Shown in pieces: positions 7,393-16,861 of a DNA stretch of 38,309 nucleotides. Source of the stretch: Dehalococcoidia bacterium (GTDB lineage: Bacteria; Chloroflexota; Dehalococcoidia; Lucifugimonadales; Lucifugimonadaceae); NCBI GenBank assembly GCA_026421185.1, contig JAPKCH010000013.1:1-38309 (forward strand), read 5' to 3'. The notes beneath the pieces were generated by a model, which saw only the letters and a program-made list of their open reading frames with translations, was not told where the DNA came from and did no database searches. The translations under genes and the position numbers were made by a program. The first letter of the stretch is position 1. The number at the start of each line of letters is the position of its first letter.

Positions 7393-8289
7393 ATGAAAAT
7401 TCTTCCCGGAACATCGTTCGTTTCAGTCATGCAGGTCGAATCGCCACTACAGTTAGTCGGCGTCACGAATTCTTACCACGCATTGATGGCGAAAACTGCT
7501 GGATTCAAGGCCTTGTATCTTTCGGGATCAGGTGTTGCGACCGCTTCTTACGGACTTCCCGATCTCGGAATGACGACTCTCGACAATGTTCTTGAAGACG
7601 TTCGTCGTATTACTTCAGCTTCTGAATTGCCGCTGTTAGTAGATGTAGACACTGGCTGGGGCGGTGCGTTTATGATCGCCCGAATGATGAAAGAGATGGA
7701 TCGTGCCGGTGCAGCCGGGGTTCATATAGAAGATCAGATTCAGGCAAAACGCTGCGGTCATCGACCCGGCAAACAGCTCGTTTCAACGCCAGAAATGTGT
7801 GATCGACTAAAGACTGCCGCCGACGCTAAAGAGTACGACGATTTCGTGCTGATGGCTCGGACTGACGCTATCGCCAGCGAAGGTGTTGACGCCGCCATTG
7901 AACGATCGGTGGCTTACGTTGAAGCTGGTGCCGACATGATCTTCGCTGAAGCGGTTACGGAACTTAGCGATTTCAAGAAGTTTAAAGATGCTGTGAGAGT
8001 ACCGCTTCTTGCGAACTTAACTGAGTTCGGGAAGACACCAGCGTTTACTGTCGAAGAACTGGCTAGTGTGTCTGTCGACATCGCTTTATACCCATTAACT
8101 GTGTTTAGGGCAGCAAATAAAGCTGCTGAAAAATCCCTCAGAGTTATTCGCAATGAAGGAACTCAACAGAGTGTTGTTGGCGAACTTCAAACGCGTGACG
8201 AACTCTACGAATATCTCGAATATCACACGTACGAAAGCAAGCTGGATGACTTGTTCAATGCTGAGTCGAACGACAAGAGTGAAACTTAG
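7393..8289 (+). CDS. prpB: 2-methylisocitrate lyase
   Basis: 298 residues, the usual length of PrpB, which cleaves 2-methylisocitrate to pyruvate and succinate in the methylcitrate cycle of propionate breakdown. The isocitrate lyase/PEP mutase barrel shows Mg2+-binding DVDTGWGGAF (84-93) and the active-site loop KRCGHRPGK (119-127). KRCGHR separates methylisocitrate lyase from isocitrate lyase, which has KKCGH. TEFGKTP further on is also typical of PrpB, as is the HIEDQ motif (111-115). The ATG at 7393 is the natural start. The next two genes are prpC (24 bases on) and prpD, so the operon order supports the specific assignment over the wider oxaloacetate-lyase or carboxyphosphonoenolpyruvate-mutase families. 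Confidence 0.93.
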   Translation: MKILPGTSFVSVMQVESPLQLVGVTNSYHALMAKTAGFKALYLSGSGVATASYGLPDLGMTTLDNVLEDVRRITSASELPLLVDVDTGWGGAFMIARMMKEMDRAGAAGVHIEDQIQAKRCGHRPGKQLVSTPEMCDRLKTAADAKEYDDFVLMARTDAIASEGVDAAIERSVAYVEAGADMIFAEAVTELSDFKKFKDAVRVPLLANLTEFGKTPAFTVEELASVSVDIALYPLTVFRAANKAAEKSLRVIRNEGTQQSVVGELQTRDELYEYLEYHTYESKLDDLFNAESNDKSET

Positions 8290-8313
8290 ATTTAGAGACA
8301 GGAAATTATCGAA

Positions 8314-9429
8314 ATGACTACATCGGGTCTTAACGGCGTAACTGCGGGTTCATCAGCGATTTCAACCGTTGGTCAGGCTGACGTTGGGCTGACTTATCGC
8401 GGTTATTCGATAACCGACCTCGCTGCCAAATCTACGTTTGAAGAGGTGGCATATCTGCTCATATATGGGAAACTGCCTAGCCAGCGTGAACTCGGCGCTT
8501 ACAAGAAAAAACTCTCGGGATTACGTTCGCTTCCGGAAGGCGTAAAAACGCTGCTTGAAGCGTTGCCTTCATCAACACATCCCATGGATGTGTTGCGAAC
8601 TGGGACATCGTTGCTCGGTACTCTTGAGACCGAAGGCGAGAGCGGCAGGACTGCGGCTTCAGTCGGAGATCGACTAACTGCAAGTTTTGGGTCGATGCTC
8701 GCTTACTGGTACCGGTTCCACTTACGCAACGAACGTATTGAGACTGAGTCTGATGAAGACACGGTAGCGGGTCACTTCCTCAGCCTAATGTCGGGCAAAC
8801 CGGCTGACCCTTTGAAACGTGATGCTCTCGACACGACGCTTGTGTTGTACGCCGAGCATGAATTCAACGCTTCAACGTTTACTGCGCGTGTAATCATTTC
8901 AACATTATCTGACACTTACTCAGCAATAGTTGGCGCTATTGGCGCACTACGAGGACCGCTTCACGGTGGTGCGAACGAAGCGGCGATGAAGCTTGTTTCG
9001 TCGTTTGACTCACCTAAAGATGCTGAAAAATCTCTTCTGCATATGCTCAAGGCTCGTCGACTCGTGATGGGATTTGGTCACAGGGTTTACAAGAATGGCG
9101 ATCCTCGATCACCAATTGTAAAAGAGCTTGCAAGACAGTTGTCAGAGGCTGCTGGCAATACTTCGTACTACGACATTTCAGAACGGATTGAGGAAATGAT
9201 GATGCGAGAGAAGGGCATGTTCCCGAATCTCGACTTCTACGCAGCGACGGCCTACCACATGTGTGGGATTCCGACTGCGATGTTCACTCCGGTGTTTGTG
9301 ATCGCACGTACTTCCGGTTGGATTGCTCACGTCATAGAACAACGTGCCAACAATAAGTTGATTAGACCGCTATCGGATTACACCGGGCCTGAAGCTCGGC
9401 CGTACGTTAGTGTTGGAGATCGTGGGTAG
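8314..9429 (+). CDS. prpC: 2-methylcitrate synthase / citrate synthase
   Basis: 371-residue type II-like citrate synthase of the short bacterial form. It condenses propionyl-CoA (or acetyl-CoA) with oxaloacetate. The catalytic triad is in place: His217 in RGPLHGGANEAAMK, His256 in GFGHRVYK, and Asp307 in NLDFYAA. The N-terminal GLNGVTAGSSAIS and YRGYSITDLA blocks are typical of methylcitrate synthases. It sits between prpB and prpD, overlapping prpD by one base, which is why methylcitrate synthase is preferred. No other citrate synthase is in the window, so a double role in the TCA cycle is possible. The ATG has AGGAAAT about 8 bases upstream. Confidence 0.92.
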   Translation: MTTSGLNGVTAGSSAISTVGQADVGLTYRGYSITDLAAKSTFEEVAYLLIYGKLPSQRELGAYKKKLSGLRSLPEGVKTLLEALPSSTHPMDVLRTGTSLLGTLETEGESGRTAASVGDRLTASFGSMLAYWYRFHLRNERIETESDEDTVAGHFLSLMSGKPADPLKRDALDTTLVLYAEHEFNASTFTARVIISTLSDTYSAIVGAIGALRGPLHGGANEAAMKLVSSFDSPKDAEKSLLHMLKARRLVMGFGHRVYKNGDPRSPIVKELARQLSEAAGNTSYYDISERIEEMMMREKGMFPNLDFYAATAYHMCGIPTAMFTPVFVIARTSGWIAHVIEQRANNKLIRPLSDYTGPEARPYVSVGDRG

Positions 9430-10862
9430 TGGCCCAAGGACAACAAACTGACACTGTTATCGCTGCAATTGCGGACTACGTAGTCAACTACGATCCAACC
9501 TCTGAGCTAGCACTCGACACGGCCCGATTGACACTGATGGATTCGATCGGTTGTGCAATGCTGGCATTGGATTATCCGGCATGTACCAAACTGCTCGGAC
9601 CTGATGTGGAGGGTACGGTGGTTCCGAATGGTGCGAGAGTCATGGGGACACGTTATGAACTGGATCCCGTGAAGGCTGCTTTCGATACTGGTGCCGCCAT
9701 CCGATGGCTCGATTTCAACGACACTTGGCTCGCCGCTGAGTGGGGGCACCCTTCGGATAATTTCGGAGCTATTTTGACTGTCGCCGATCATTTGAGTCGT
9801 AAGTCGAGATCAGATTTGACTCAAGCTTTCTCCGTAAAAGAAGTTCTGAAATACGCGATTAAGGCTTATGAAATTCAAGGCGTTTTGGCGCTTCAGAATT
9901 CATTTAATCGCGTGGGGATTGATCATGTATTGCTGGTGAAGGTTGCTTCGACTGCGGTCGTTACGGCTATGTTGGGCGGCGACGTTCAGCAGGTTGAGAA
10001 CGCTGTTTCGAACGCTTGGTTGGACGCTACTTTGCGTACGTATCGTCACGCACCTAATACGGGTTCGCGTAAATCGTGGGCTGCAGGTGATGCGCTTGGC
10101 AGGGCAGTGCGGTTTGGCATGAACGCTATGGCTGGTGAGATGGGTTATCCGTCGGCATTGACTGCGCCTGGCTGGGGCTTCCAAGATGTTTGGTTCAAAG
10201 GAGAGGAGATCACACTGGAACGTGAGCTTGATGCTTACGTGATGGAGAACATTCTGTTCAAGGTTTCGTTCCCCGCTGAATTCCATGCTCAGACAGCGGT
10301 TGAATGTGCAATTGAGCTTCACTCGGAAGTATCGTCGCGTCTCGATGAGATTGAAGAGATCATAATTACTTCACAGGAATCTGCTCTTAGGATCATCGAC
10401 AAAACAGGTCCGTTGAACAACCCTGCGGATCGAGATCACTGTATTCAATACATGACTGCTATCGGTCTTTTGAAGGGATGCCTTACTGCCGAAGATTATG
10501 AGGATGAGGCTGCGGCTGATCCTCATGTCGATGCACTAAGAGCCAAGATGGTGATGAAGCACGATCAACGATTTACCGACGAGTATCTCGATGCTGATAA
10601 ACGTTCAATCGCCAACGCTGTTCAGGTGCGATTCAAGGATGGGTCAACGACTAATAACGTGACTGTCGAGTATCCGATTGGACATCGTCGTCGTCGTCAG
10701 GACGCGAAGCCGTTGCTTGCTGAAAAGTTCAAGGCGAATCTCGGTAGGCAGTTGGATGATGCACGGGTTCATCAACTTACTGAGTTGTTCGCTGATAAGA
10801 CAGCGCTTGAGTCCATGGCTGTGGATGAATTGATCGGGTTGTTAGTGCCTGATGCTGAGTAG
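9429..10862 (+). CDS. prpD: 2-methylcitrate dehydratase (MmgE/PrpD family)
   Basis: 477 residues, near the 483 of E. coli PrpD, which dehydrates 2-methylcitrate to 2-methylaconitate. The MmgE/PrpD N-terminal helical domain contains LTLMDSIGCAMLAL, then the conserved RWLDFNDTWLAAEWGHPSDN block. The central region has GWGFQDVWFKGE, and the C-terminal part has the lid-domain VEYPIGHRRRR segment. The GTG start overlaps the prpC stop by one base, indicating coupled translation. With prpB and prpC this completes the three dedicated enzymes of the methylcitrate cycle. The 2-methylaconitate hydration step needs an aconitase, which is not in the window. No regulator of the prpR type is adjacent. Confidence 0.93.
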   Translation: MAQGQQTDTVIAAIADYVVNYDPTSELALDTARLTLMDSIGCAMLALDYPACTKLLGPDVEGTVVPNGARVMGTRYELDPVKAAFDTGAAIRWLDFNDTWLAAEWGHPSDNFGAILTVADHLSRKSRSDLTQAFSVKEVLKYAIKAYEIQGVLALQNSFNRVGIDHVLLVKVASTAVVTAMLGGDVQQVENAVSNAWLDATLRTYRHAPNTGSRKSWAAGDALGRAVRFGMNAMAGEMGYPSALTAPGWGFQDVWFKGEEITLERELDAYVMENILFKVSFPAEFHAQTAVECAIELHSEVSSRLDEIEEIIITSQESALRIIDKTGPLNNPADRDHCIQYMTAIGLLKGCLTAEDYEDEAAADPHVDALRAKMVMKHDQRFTDEYLDADKRSIANAVQVRFKDGSTTNNVTVEYPIGHRRRRQDAKPLLAEKFKANLGRQLDDARVHQLTELFADKTALESMAVDELIGLLVPDAE

Positions 10863-11180
10863 GTAGTTGAAGTTGCTTGGCAGCACTCGACATTCCGGCT
10901 CATGTGGATGGATCTTCGTTGGTGATGGGAGTTTATGTTGAACATTATTGGGGACGTTACGTTCACCTTCAACCTAGCCTTCTTCCTTAGGTATAGGGGA
11001 TTAGAATTAGGAATGCCTATGGCTATCGATCCCGCTGGCCGAAGACTAAAAATGTTCGATCCAAGTGCTAATCTTTTCAACTGTTTAAATATCCAAATTC
11101 GGTCTGTCAAACGCACGAACTGAGTTCAAATATCGTATATGTATTCTGGCTACGCTAATTAATATGAAGGCTCGATAAAA
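10863..11180. other. 318-base intergenic region before the ThDP enzyme
   Basis: This AT-rich gap separates prpD from the ThDP-enzyme gene. A 62-codon plus-strand frame at 10935-11123 has no recognisable family and no clear ribosome site, so I do not call it. The last 60 bases are A/T-rich (around TATCGTATATGTATTCT, 11132-11148) and are a likely promoter area for the downstream gene, whose ATG follows GAAGG. No hairpin with a T-run was found after prpD. Confidence 0.4.
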
Positions 11181-12860
11181 ATGGCTAAAACTACTGGAAG
11201 TGACCTTCTAATTCGTGCTCTCCGAGCTGAGGGCGTCGACACCGTCTTCGGAATTGCGGGCGATCATATTTTGCACATGCTCGACACTATGTTCGATGCA
11301 CCGCTACGAATGGTTGATTTTAGGCATGAATCGGGTGCTGCTCATGCTGCTGACTCGTATTCGAGAATTTTGAAAAAAGGCGGCGTAATGCTGTCCACAA
11401 CGCCGGGTCACGCAAATGCATTGCCTGCGTTGGCGAATGCCATGCACTCTGAAGCTCCATTGATCAACATTGCTGGTTCTGCAGAATCGACCAATATGGG
11501 GCGAGGAGCGATGCAGGAATTCGACCAGATCGGCGCTGCTCGACACATCACTAAGGGTGCTTGGGATGTTCCGACTGCGGCACGGATTCCTGAGTATGTG
11601 GCACTTGCTTTCCGAACCGCATTGAGCGGTCGGCAAGGGCCTGTGCATCTCACAATTCCGCATGACTTCCAGATGGCTGAAGTCGATGATGCGGAAGCCG
11701 CCAGATATGCACCGAACGAGTACGGCACTCCGCTGAACGTAATGGGAGATCCTGCTCAGGTTGAACGTGCGGTTGAAATATTGATTTCAGCCCAGCGACC
11801 AGTGATATTCGCCGGTTCATCTGCTGGCGCAACTGCTATTCCAGAGGAAGTACAACGCCTTGTCGAAACCATGCGAATTCCGTTTTTCTCCGAAGATTCG
11901 GCAAGAGCGTTAATTCCAGATTCGCACGAATACTCGATGGGTCTTGGCTACCAGCCGCTGAACCTGACGGTAAAGAACGTTGGCGATGCCGACGTAGTGT
12001 TGATGTTGGGTAAGAAGCTCGACTACACCAACGGATTCGGTGGAAACCCACCGTTTGCTAGTGATGTGAAATTTATTGTTGTCGATCCTTCACCAGCTCA
12101 GATTGCACGGGCTCGAACAGCAGCTGTCGGTATCGTCGGAGACATCGGTCCAATTGTTACTCAGATGGCTGATGCTGCTGAAAAACGTATGTGGACTGAG
12201 CGAACCGAATGGGTGAGTCGACTGCGCACATCATACGAAGAATGGCACGCTAGTCTTGCTGATCTTGCTAAGGGCGAAAACCCGATGCATCCGATGGATA
12301 TCTCTCGCGCACTTCAGAAATTTATCGATAACGACACGCACGTTACTTGGGATGGCGGTGACTATTGTCACTTCCTGCGTGCTTCGATCAAGCGAGATGA
12401 CCCTTACCGATTCCACAACGTATCTAGCTTCGGCATGATCGGCGTGGCTTTGCCTTACGCACTCGGAGCGCAAGTCGCATTGCCGAATAGCAAGGTTGTG
12501 CTTGGTAACGGCGATGGCTCGCTCGGCTTCAATGGTATGGAGATCGACACAATGGTTCGTCACAACCTACCTGTGAAAATGATTATTGGTAACAATTCGA
12601 TATGGGGGATTGACTGGCAGATTCAAAAAGGACTTTATGGTCGACCCGTTTGGACTGATCTTCTGCCTACTCGTTACGACGTTGTGGCGCAGGGATTGGG
12701 TGCTTACGGCGAACATGTCACCAAGGTTGAAGATCTCGAAGGCGCAATGAAACGTGCGTTCGACCACGACGGTCCGGCATTGCTGAACATCGATATCGAA
12801 CAGGTAATTAGTCCTGTTGCTCAAGCTGCAATTAGCCGAAAGACCGGTTCGCACGGTTAG
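11181..12860 (+). CDS. Thiamine-diphosphate-dependent enzyme (acetolactate synthase-like)
   Basis: 559 residues with the three-domain build of the acetolactate synthase/oxalyl-CoA decarboxylase/benzoylformate decarboxylase superfamily. The N-terminal Pyr domain carries the cofactor-activating Glu50 in FRHESGAAHAAD. The central Rossmann-like domain spans about 190-330 (RPVIFAGSSAGA). The C-terminal PP domain has the ThDP/Mg2+ motif starting GDGSLGFNGMEID and ending in GNNSIWG. The size matches a single-subunit enzyme. I cannot assign the substrate: the flavin-contact and CoA-binding signatures of true acetolactate synthase or oxalyl-CoA decarboxylase are not clear by eye. A cupin begins 15 bases after the stop, so the two are probably an operon acting on one small 2-keto or hydroxy acid pathway. 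Confidence 0.88.
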   Translation: MAKTTGSDLLIRALRAEGVDTVFGIAGDHILHMLDTMFDAPLRMVDFRHESGAAHAADSYSRILKKGGVMLSTTPGHANALPALANAMHSEAPLINIAGSAESTNMGRGAMQEFDQIGAARHITKGAWDVPTAARIPEYVALAFRTALSGRQGPVHLTIPHDFQMAEVDDAEAARYAPNEYGTPLNVMGDPAQVERAVEILISAQRPVIFAGSSAGATAIPEEVQRLVETMRIPFFSEDSARALIPDSHEYSMGLGYQPLNLTVKNVGDADVVLMLGKKLDYTNGFGGNPPFASDVKFIVVDPSPAQIARARTAAVGIVGDIGPIVTQMADAAEKRMWTERTEWVSRLRTSYEEWHASLADLAKGENPMHPMDISRALQKFIDNDTHVTWDGGDYCHFLRASIKRDDPYRFHNVSSFGMIGVALPYALGAQVALPNSKVVLGNGDGSLGFNGMEIDTMVRHNLPVKMIIGNNSIWGIDWQIQKGLYGRPVWTDLLPTRYDVVAQGLGAYGEHVTKVEDLEGAMKRAFDHDGPALLNIDIEQVISPVAQAAISRKTGSHG

Positions 12861-12875
12861 AGGGGTTCTTCTGAG

Positions 12876-13238
12876 ATGCTTCCTGAAAAATACTTTTACA
12901 GCGAGAACGATGTCGAAAAGCGAGAGCTTCTTCCCGGTGTGTTCGCTCGTCTGATTTGGGGCGAGAAAATCATGATGGGTATTATCGATATATATCCCGA
13001 CACTGAAGTGCCAGAGCATTCACACCCGCATGAACAATGCGGCCGAGTGCTTGAAGGCGCAGCGTGGTTTTACGTTGGCGACTCGGAGCAGCTATTAGCT
13101 GTTGGTGATCACTACGTGATTCCCGGGGATGTACCGCACCGGGTTGTGGCGACCGAGAACGGGTGTACCGCACTCGATATCTGGTCGCCAATTCGAGAAG
13201 AATACATATTGAGCGATGTTGGCTTTTTCAAGAAGTAG
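12876..13238 (+). CDS. Small cupin-domain protein
   Basis: 120-residue single-domain cupin. Motif 1 is present as EHSHPHEQCGRVLEG (about 47-61), with two His and a Glu as metal ligands; motif 2 is PGDVPHRV with the last His ligand. Such proteins are metal-dependent isomerases, dioxygenases or small-molecule binders; nothing in the sequence fixes which. The ATG at 12876 follows GAGGGG by about 10 bases. It lies 15 bases after the ThDP-enzyme gene and no other gene follows for 800 bases, so it is likely the last cistron of that operon. Confidence 0.85.
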   Translation: MLPEKYFYSENDVEKRELLPGVFARLIWGEKIMMGIIDIYPDTEVPEHSHPHEQCGRVLEGAAWFYVGDSEQLLAVGDHYVIPGDVPHRVVATENGCTALDIWSPIREEYILSDVGFFKK

Positions 13239-14037
13239 TTAGATACGCGTCTAGATAGAAAACGTGTTTCAGTTTGAATCTGAGCTGTAATCACTCCGCT
13301 GTTTCGGGCAGAGCTAAATGTTTTGGGACTCGACCCTACCGAAGATTATTGAACTAGAACGGGCCGACATTCTCAGTCAGGTTAGATTATGGGCTCGCGT
13401 CTTTGAAAATCCGTCTCTTGAACCTTAAATTCGGCAAATTTCAGTAGAAGAGCTAGATGAATCCATGATGACAGATTTTACAAAATAGCTCCGAACTCAG
13501 ATGATTTTGGCAGCAGCGTTTAGTTTCAAGGTTGCTAGCGACCATGTGAAATACCAAGATGGGATTATTGAACACGAGACTCAATGGCTCAAAACCGAGA
13601 TACGGAATTCGGGTTAGGTGTAGTAGTTGATCAATCAGAGTGCACTTCGTGGATGAGCTCTACATTTCCGCTTGTGGGACTTGTACCGAATACGGTCAAG
13701 GGCTTGCTGATTACAGCAATGATTAGGTCGCCGTAATTAAGGCCGCTTCTCGTGGAAAAGGACGTTTTACGAATAGGTTGCATGTGCAGACTTTTATGGC
13801 GGCGGTCGGGTTGTTAGCTGTGTATTTCTTGTTGCGAAACTTGATCCGTACACATGTGGTCATTCGTGCGACTCTACGATTGAACGATGCTTTTTTCGCG
13901 ACTGATCCGAGCTTTCGAGCGTTCACACCTGTTTGATGTGCTTGGCTCGCTTAATTAAGTCATATACTTGATCGCTGTTTGACCTTCACTTAGTTGGCAT
14001 TGTCAGCCGTACAACGGCAGTTTCGATAGCTATCACC
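13239..14037. other. 800-base gene-poor region with possible gene debris
   Basis: No intact gene is visible on either strand. Three consecutive plus-strand stretches read like protein but are broken. Frame 1 is open from 13429 to 13617 except for one TAG at 13486-13488. A 50-codon frame runs from 13584 to 13736. A frame-2 stretch runs from about 13725 to 13936 and contains a hydrophobic segment (FMAAVGLLAVYFLLRNLI). They follow one another by frame changes, as expected for a decayed gene, but I recognise no family. The final 100 bases probably hold the promoter of the isocitrate dehydrogenase gene. Chance open frames are the alternative. Confidence 0.35.
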
Positions 14038-16260
14038 ATGACCCAATCTCCTTCGATTATTTACACCTGGACCGATGAGGCCCCGGCGCTTGCGACGCAC
14101 GCATTCCTTCGCGCTATTACAGCATTCGTTAGTACTGCTGGTGTGGAGATGGAAACCCGTGATATTTCACTCGCAGCTCGAGTGCTCGCACAGTTCCCTG
14201 AAATTCTCGGTGACAAGGCTGTAGACGACGATCTCGCAGAGCTGGGGCGATTGGTTGAGCTTCCAGAAGCCAACATCATCAAGTTGCCAAACATTAGCGC
14301 TTCAACGCCTCAGATGAAAGCTTGTATTACTGAGCTTCAGTCGCAGGGTTTCGTTCTGCCTGATTACCCGGATGATCCCGGTACTGATGCCGAGAAGGAT
14401 GCCAAGGCACGTTATGGTAAGGCGATGGGGAGTGCCGTGAACCCGGTACTACGACAGGGCAACTCAGACCGGCGCGCACCGAAAGCGGTGAAGGATTTTG
14501 CAAAGAAGAACCCGGGTCGTATGAGCCCGTGGCCTGCCGATTCAAAGACTCACGTTTCGACAATGTCTGATGGTGACTTCTTCCACAACGAGACGTCGGT
14601 TACTCTCGCTGATCCGACCACTGCCAAGATCGAGCATGTTGCTAAGAGCGGCAAAGTTACAACGCTGATGGCGTCGTTGCCATTGCTTGCTGGTGAAGTG
14701 CTTGATGCGACTTTTCTAAACCGCAAAGCACTCGTGAGTTTCTTCGAAGCACAGGTTAAGGATGCTAAAGCCAAGGATGTTCTTTATTCGTTGCACTTGA
14801 AGGCAACTATGATGAAGGTTTCCGACCCTATTATCTTTGGTCACGCTGTAAGAACTTATTTCTCGAACCTGTTTGCTAATCACGAGCCTGAAATCAACGA
14901 GCTTGGTGCAAACCCAAACAATGGCTTCGGTGATGTGTTGACCAAGCTCGCAGGACTTGCAAGTGATCCTGAGGGAACGATCGTTTCTGATATCGAAAAA
15001 GACTTCGTAAATGGACCTAGTATTGCGATGGTCGATTCGAGCAAGGGCATTACGAACTTGCACGTGCCGAGCGATGTGATCATCGACGCTTCAATGCCTC
15101 CGATGATTCGTGATTCAGGCAAGATGTGGAACGTCGACAATGAATTGCAGGACGTGAAGGCCGTAATTCCTGACTCGACTTACGCAGGCATTTTTCACGC
15201 AACTGTGAAGGATTGTCAGACTAACGGTCAGTTTGATCCTGCGACGATGGGTAGCGTTCCTAACGTTGGTCTGATGGCCCAAAAGGCTGAAGAGTACGGA
15301 TCGCACGATAAGACGTTTGAAGTTGCTAACGACGGACTAATCCGGATAGTTGACGGAGCGGGAACAGTTCTACTTTCGCACGATGTTGAAGTTGGCGATA
15401 TATGGCGAGCTTGCCAGACGAAGGATGAGCCGATCAAGGACTGGGTAAAACTTGCAGTTCGCCGTGCTCGTGCAACAGGTACACCAACGATCTTCTGGCT
15501 CGACAGATCACGTGCTCACGACGCTGAAGTGATCAACAAGGTTAATGCTTACTTGCTCGATGAAGACACCGATGGTTTGGATATTCGAATCCTTTCACCA
15601 GTCGATGCAATCAACTTCTCACTGGAACGTATTCGTAAGGGGAAGGACACAATTTCGGTTACTGGAAACGTGCTTCGTGACTACCTAACGGACCTGTTCC
15701 CAATTCTTGAAATTGGAACCAGTGCTCGAATGCTTTCAGTTGTTCCTTTGTTGAACGGCGGTGGTTTATTTGAAACTGGTGCAGGTGGTTCTGCCCCGAA
15801 GCACGTTCAGCAGTTCGAAGAAGAAGGTCACCTCCGATGGGATTCACTTGGCGAGTACATGGCTCTAGCTGCTTCATTGCAGCACTTGAGCGAGCAATTC
15901 GACAATGAGGGTGCAGCGATACTTGGAGATGCTCTGGGTGCGGCTACGGGTCGTTATTTGGAATCAGGTCGTGTGCCTTCACGTAAGGTGAACGAGATGG
16001 ATAACCGTGGGAGTACGTTCTATCTGACGTCGTACTGGGCACAGGCACTTGCCGATCAGACGACGGATACTGAATTGGCGAAGCGTTTTGCTCCAGTTGC
16101 TACAGCATTGGCGGAAAACTCCGACAAGATCATTGAAGAGTTGAACTCTTCACAAGGTGATGTTCAGAAGCTTGGTGGTTACTACAAGGGTGACGCTGAA
16201 TTACTTGCCGCCGCAATGAACCCAAGTGAGACCTTGAACGCAATTATCGCCGCTGTTTAG
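14038..16260 (+). CDS. icd: NADP-dependent isocitrate dehydrogenase, monomeric type
   Basis: 740 residues, the size of the monomeric IDH family (about 740), unrelated in length to the 400-residue homodimeric enzyme. It oxidatively decarboxylates isocitrate to 2-oxoglutarate, making NADPH. The substrate loop [16 protein letters not shown] (131-146) puts Ser132, Asn135, Arg139 and Arg145 at the same numbers as the isocitrate-contacting residues of the Azotobacter enzyme. Downstream blocks [20 protein letters not shown] and [13 protein letters not shown] are also family-specific. The ATG at 14038 gives this exact register. It is monocistronic, with gene-poor sequence on both sides. Together with PrpC it gives two steps of the oxidative TCA branch in this window. 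Confidence 0.96.
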   Translation: MTQSPSIIYTWTDEAPALATHAFLRAITAFVSTAGVEMETRDISLAARVLAQFPEILGDKAVDDDLAELGRLVELPEANIIKLPNISASTPQMKACITELQSQGFVLPDYPDDPGTDAEKDAKARYGKAMGSAVNPVLRQGNSDRRAPKAVKDFAKKNPGRMSPWPADSKTHVSTMSDGDFFHNETSVTLADPTTAKIEHVAKSGKVTTLMASLPLLAGEVLDATFLNRKALVSFFEAQVKDAKAKDVLYSLHLKATMMKVSDPIIFGHAVRTYFSNLFANHEPEINELGANPNNGFGDVLTKLAGLASDPEGTIVSDIEKDFVNGPSIAMVDSSKGITNLHVPSDVIIDASMPPMIRDSGKMWNVDNELQDVKAVIPDSTYAGIFHATVKDCQTNGQFDPATMGSVPNVGLMAQKAEEYGSHDKTFEVANDGLIRIVDGAGTVLLSHDVEVGDIWRACQTKDEPIKDWVKLAVRRARATGTPTIFWLDRSRAHDAEVINKVNAYLLDEDTDGLDIRILSPVDAINFSLERIRKGKDTISVTGNVLRDYLTDLFPILEIGTSARMLSVVPLLNGGGLFETGAGGSAPKHVQQFEEEGHLRWDSLGEYMALAASLQHLSEQFDNEGAAILGDALGAATGRYLESGRVPSRKVNEMDNRGSTFYLTSYWAQALADQTTDTELAKRFAPVATALAENSDKIIEELNSSQGDVQKLGGYYKGDAELLAAAMNPSETLNAIIAAV

Positions 16261-16270
16261 TACGGGTGAG

Positions 16271-16723
16271 TCATTCGTAGACATATGACCCGCCACGGTG
16301 TTCGGTAAAGCCGAGCTCTTTCGATTCCCATTCTTCGCCGGTGCCGCCGCCGCCGATGATTTATAACAATAGATTAGCGTTGGTGAATCTGGCGACCACA
16401 TCGTTGATGATCGGCTTGTATGCGACACGAATAGGGTAGGTCATGAGTCCACGTAGTTCGAAGCGGGGCAACGCTTGTACTCCGGTGCAGTTTACGCGGA
16501 TCCGTTGTGGCCCATGTTTTCAGTGTCGCCAAGTTTTGGTAGACGATTCCTTTTGATCCCGCAGCGATTTGCATATTGGCGATTGCAGGATTTTATGGCT
16601 CTTCGTGTGACTTCTAAGTTTTATGCCAAGCTTCTTGTAGAGATCAGGCATGTCTTTGATGTGCTTTTCGAGAACATCGAGATCAATTACGACGGATGGC
16701 GTATCGAGTTCGTAAATGTGCAA
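16271..16723 (-). pseudogene. Decayed D-threonine aldolase/alanine-racemase-N family gene
   Basis: Reading down the minus strand from ATG at 16723, the product starts MHIYELDTPSVVIDLDVL and carries the PLP-site pattern LRSHTKSHK, as in DSD1/D-threonine-aldolase proteins. A one-base frameshift near 16577 moves the match to another frame (IANMQIAAGSKGIVYQN). About 80 residues are then missing, and a further shift leads to FELRGLMTYP. An in-frame TAA interrupts at 16361-16363, after which GGGGTG and GGSYVYE match the family's phosphate-binding and later strands. It ends at a TGA at 16271-16273, without the usual C-terminal domain. Several independent lesions make a functional protein very unlikely. 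It lies downstream of sodN on the same strand. Confidence 0.85.
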
Positions 16724-16809
16724 GGTTGACTCTTTCTGGCGATTGCTGCTCGGAAGAATGTTAGAGGCACGGTCCGCATCGCGTAGTTAGATGTCTTTAA
16801 ATAGAAAGA

Positions 16810-16829
16810 GGCCAGACGGAAATCTGACC
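16810..16829 (-). terminator. Terminator of the nickel superoxide dismutase gene
   Basis: On the minus strand GGTCAGA and TCTGGCC form a 7-bp stem with one G-T pair and a 6-base loop, followed by TCTTTCTATTTA. It starts 33 bases after the sodN stop, which is the right place and orientation for an intrinsic terminator. The T-tract is interrupted by two C and two A. Confidence 0.6.
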
Positions 16830-16861
16830 CCTTACAAATTTTTCCTATTTATAGAAGGGAA

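Noticed and set aside
10935-11123. 62-codon plus-strand frame after prpD, with a protein-like stretch around LELGMPMAIDPAGRR
   Set aside because: No family, no convincing ribosome site, and it lies in an AT-rich promoter-type gap. A remnant is possible but I cannot support it.
13723-13926. 67-codon minus-strand frame in the gene-poor region
   Set aside because: Very basic, with no motif; it lies opposite the plus-strand debris and is probably a shadow.
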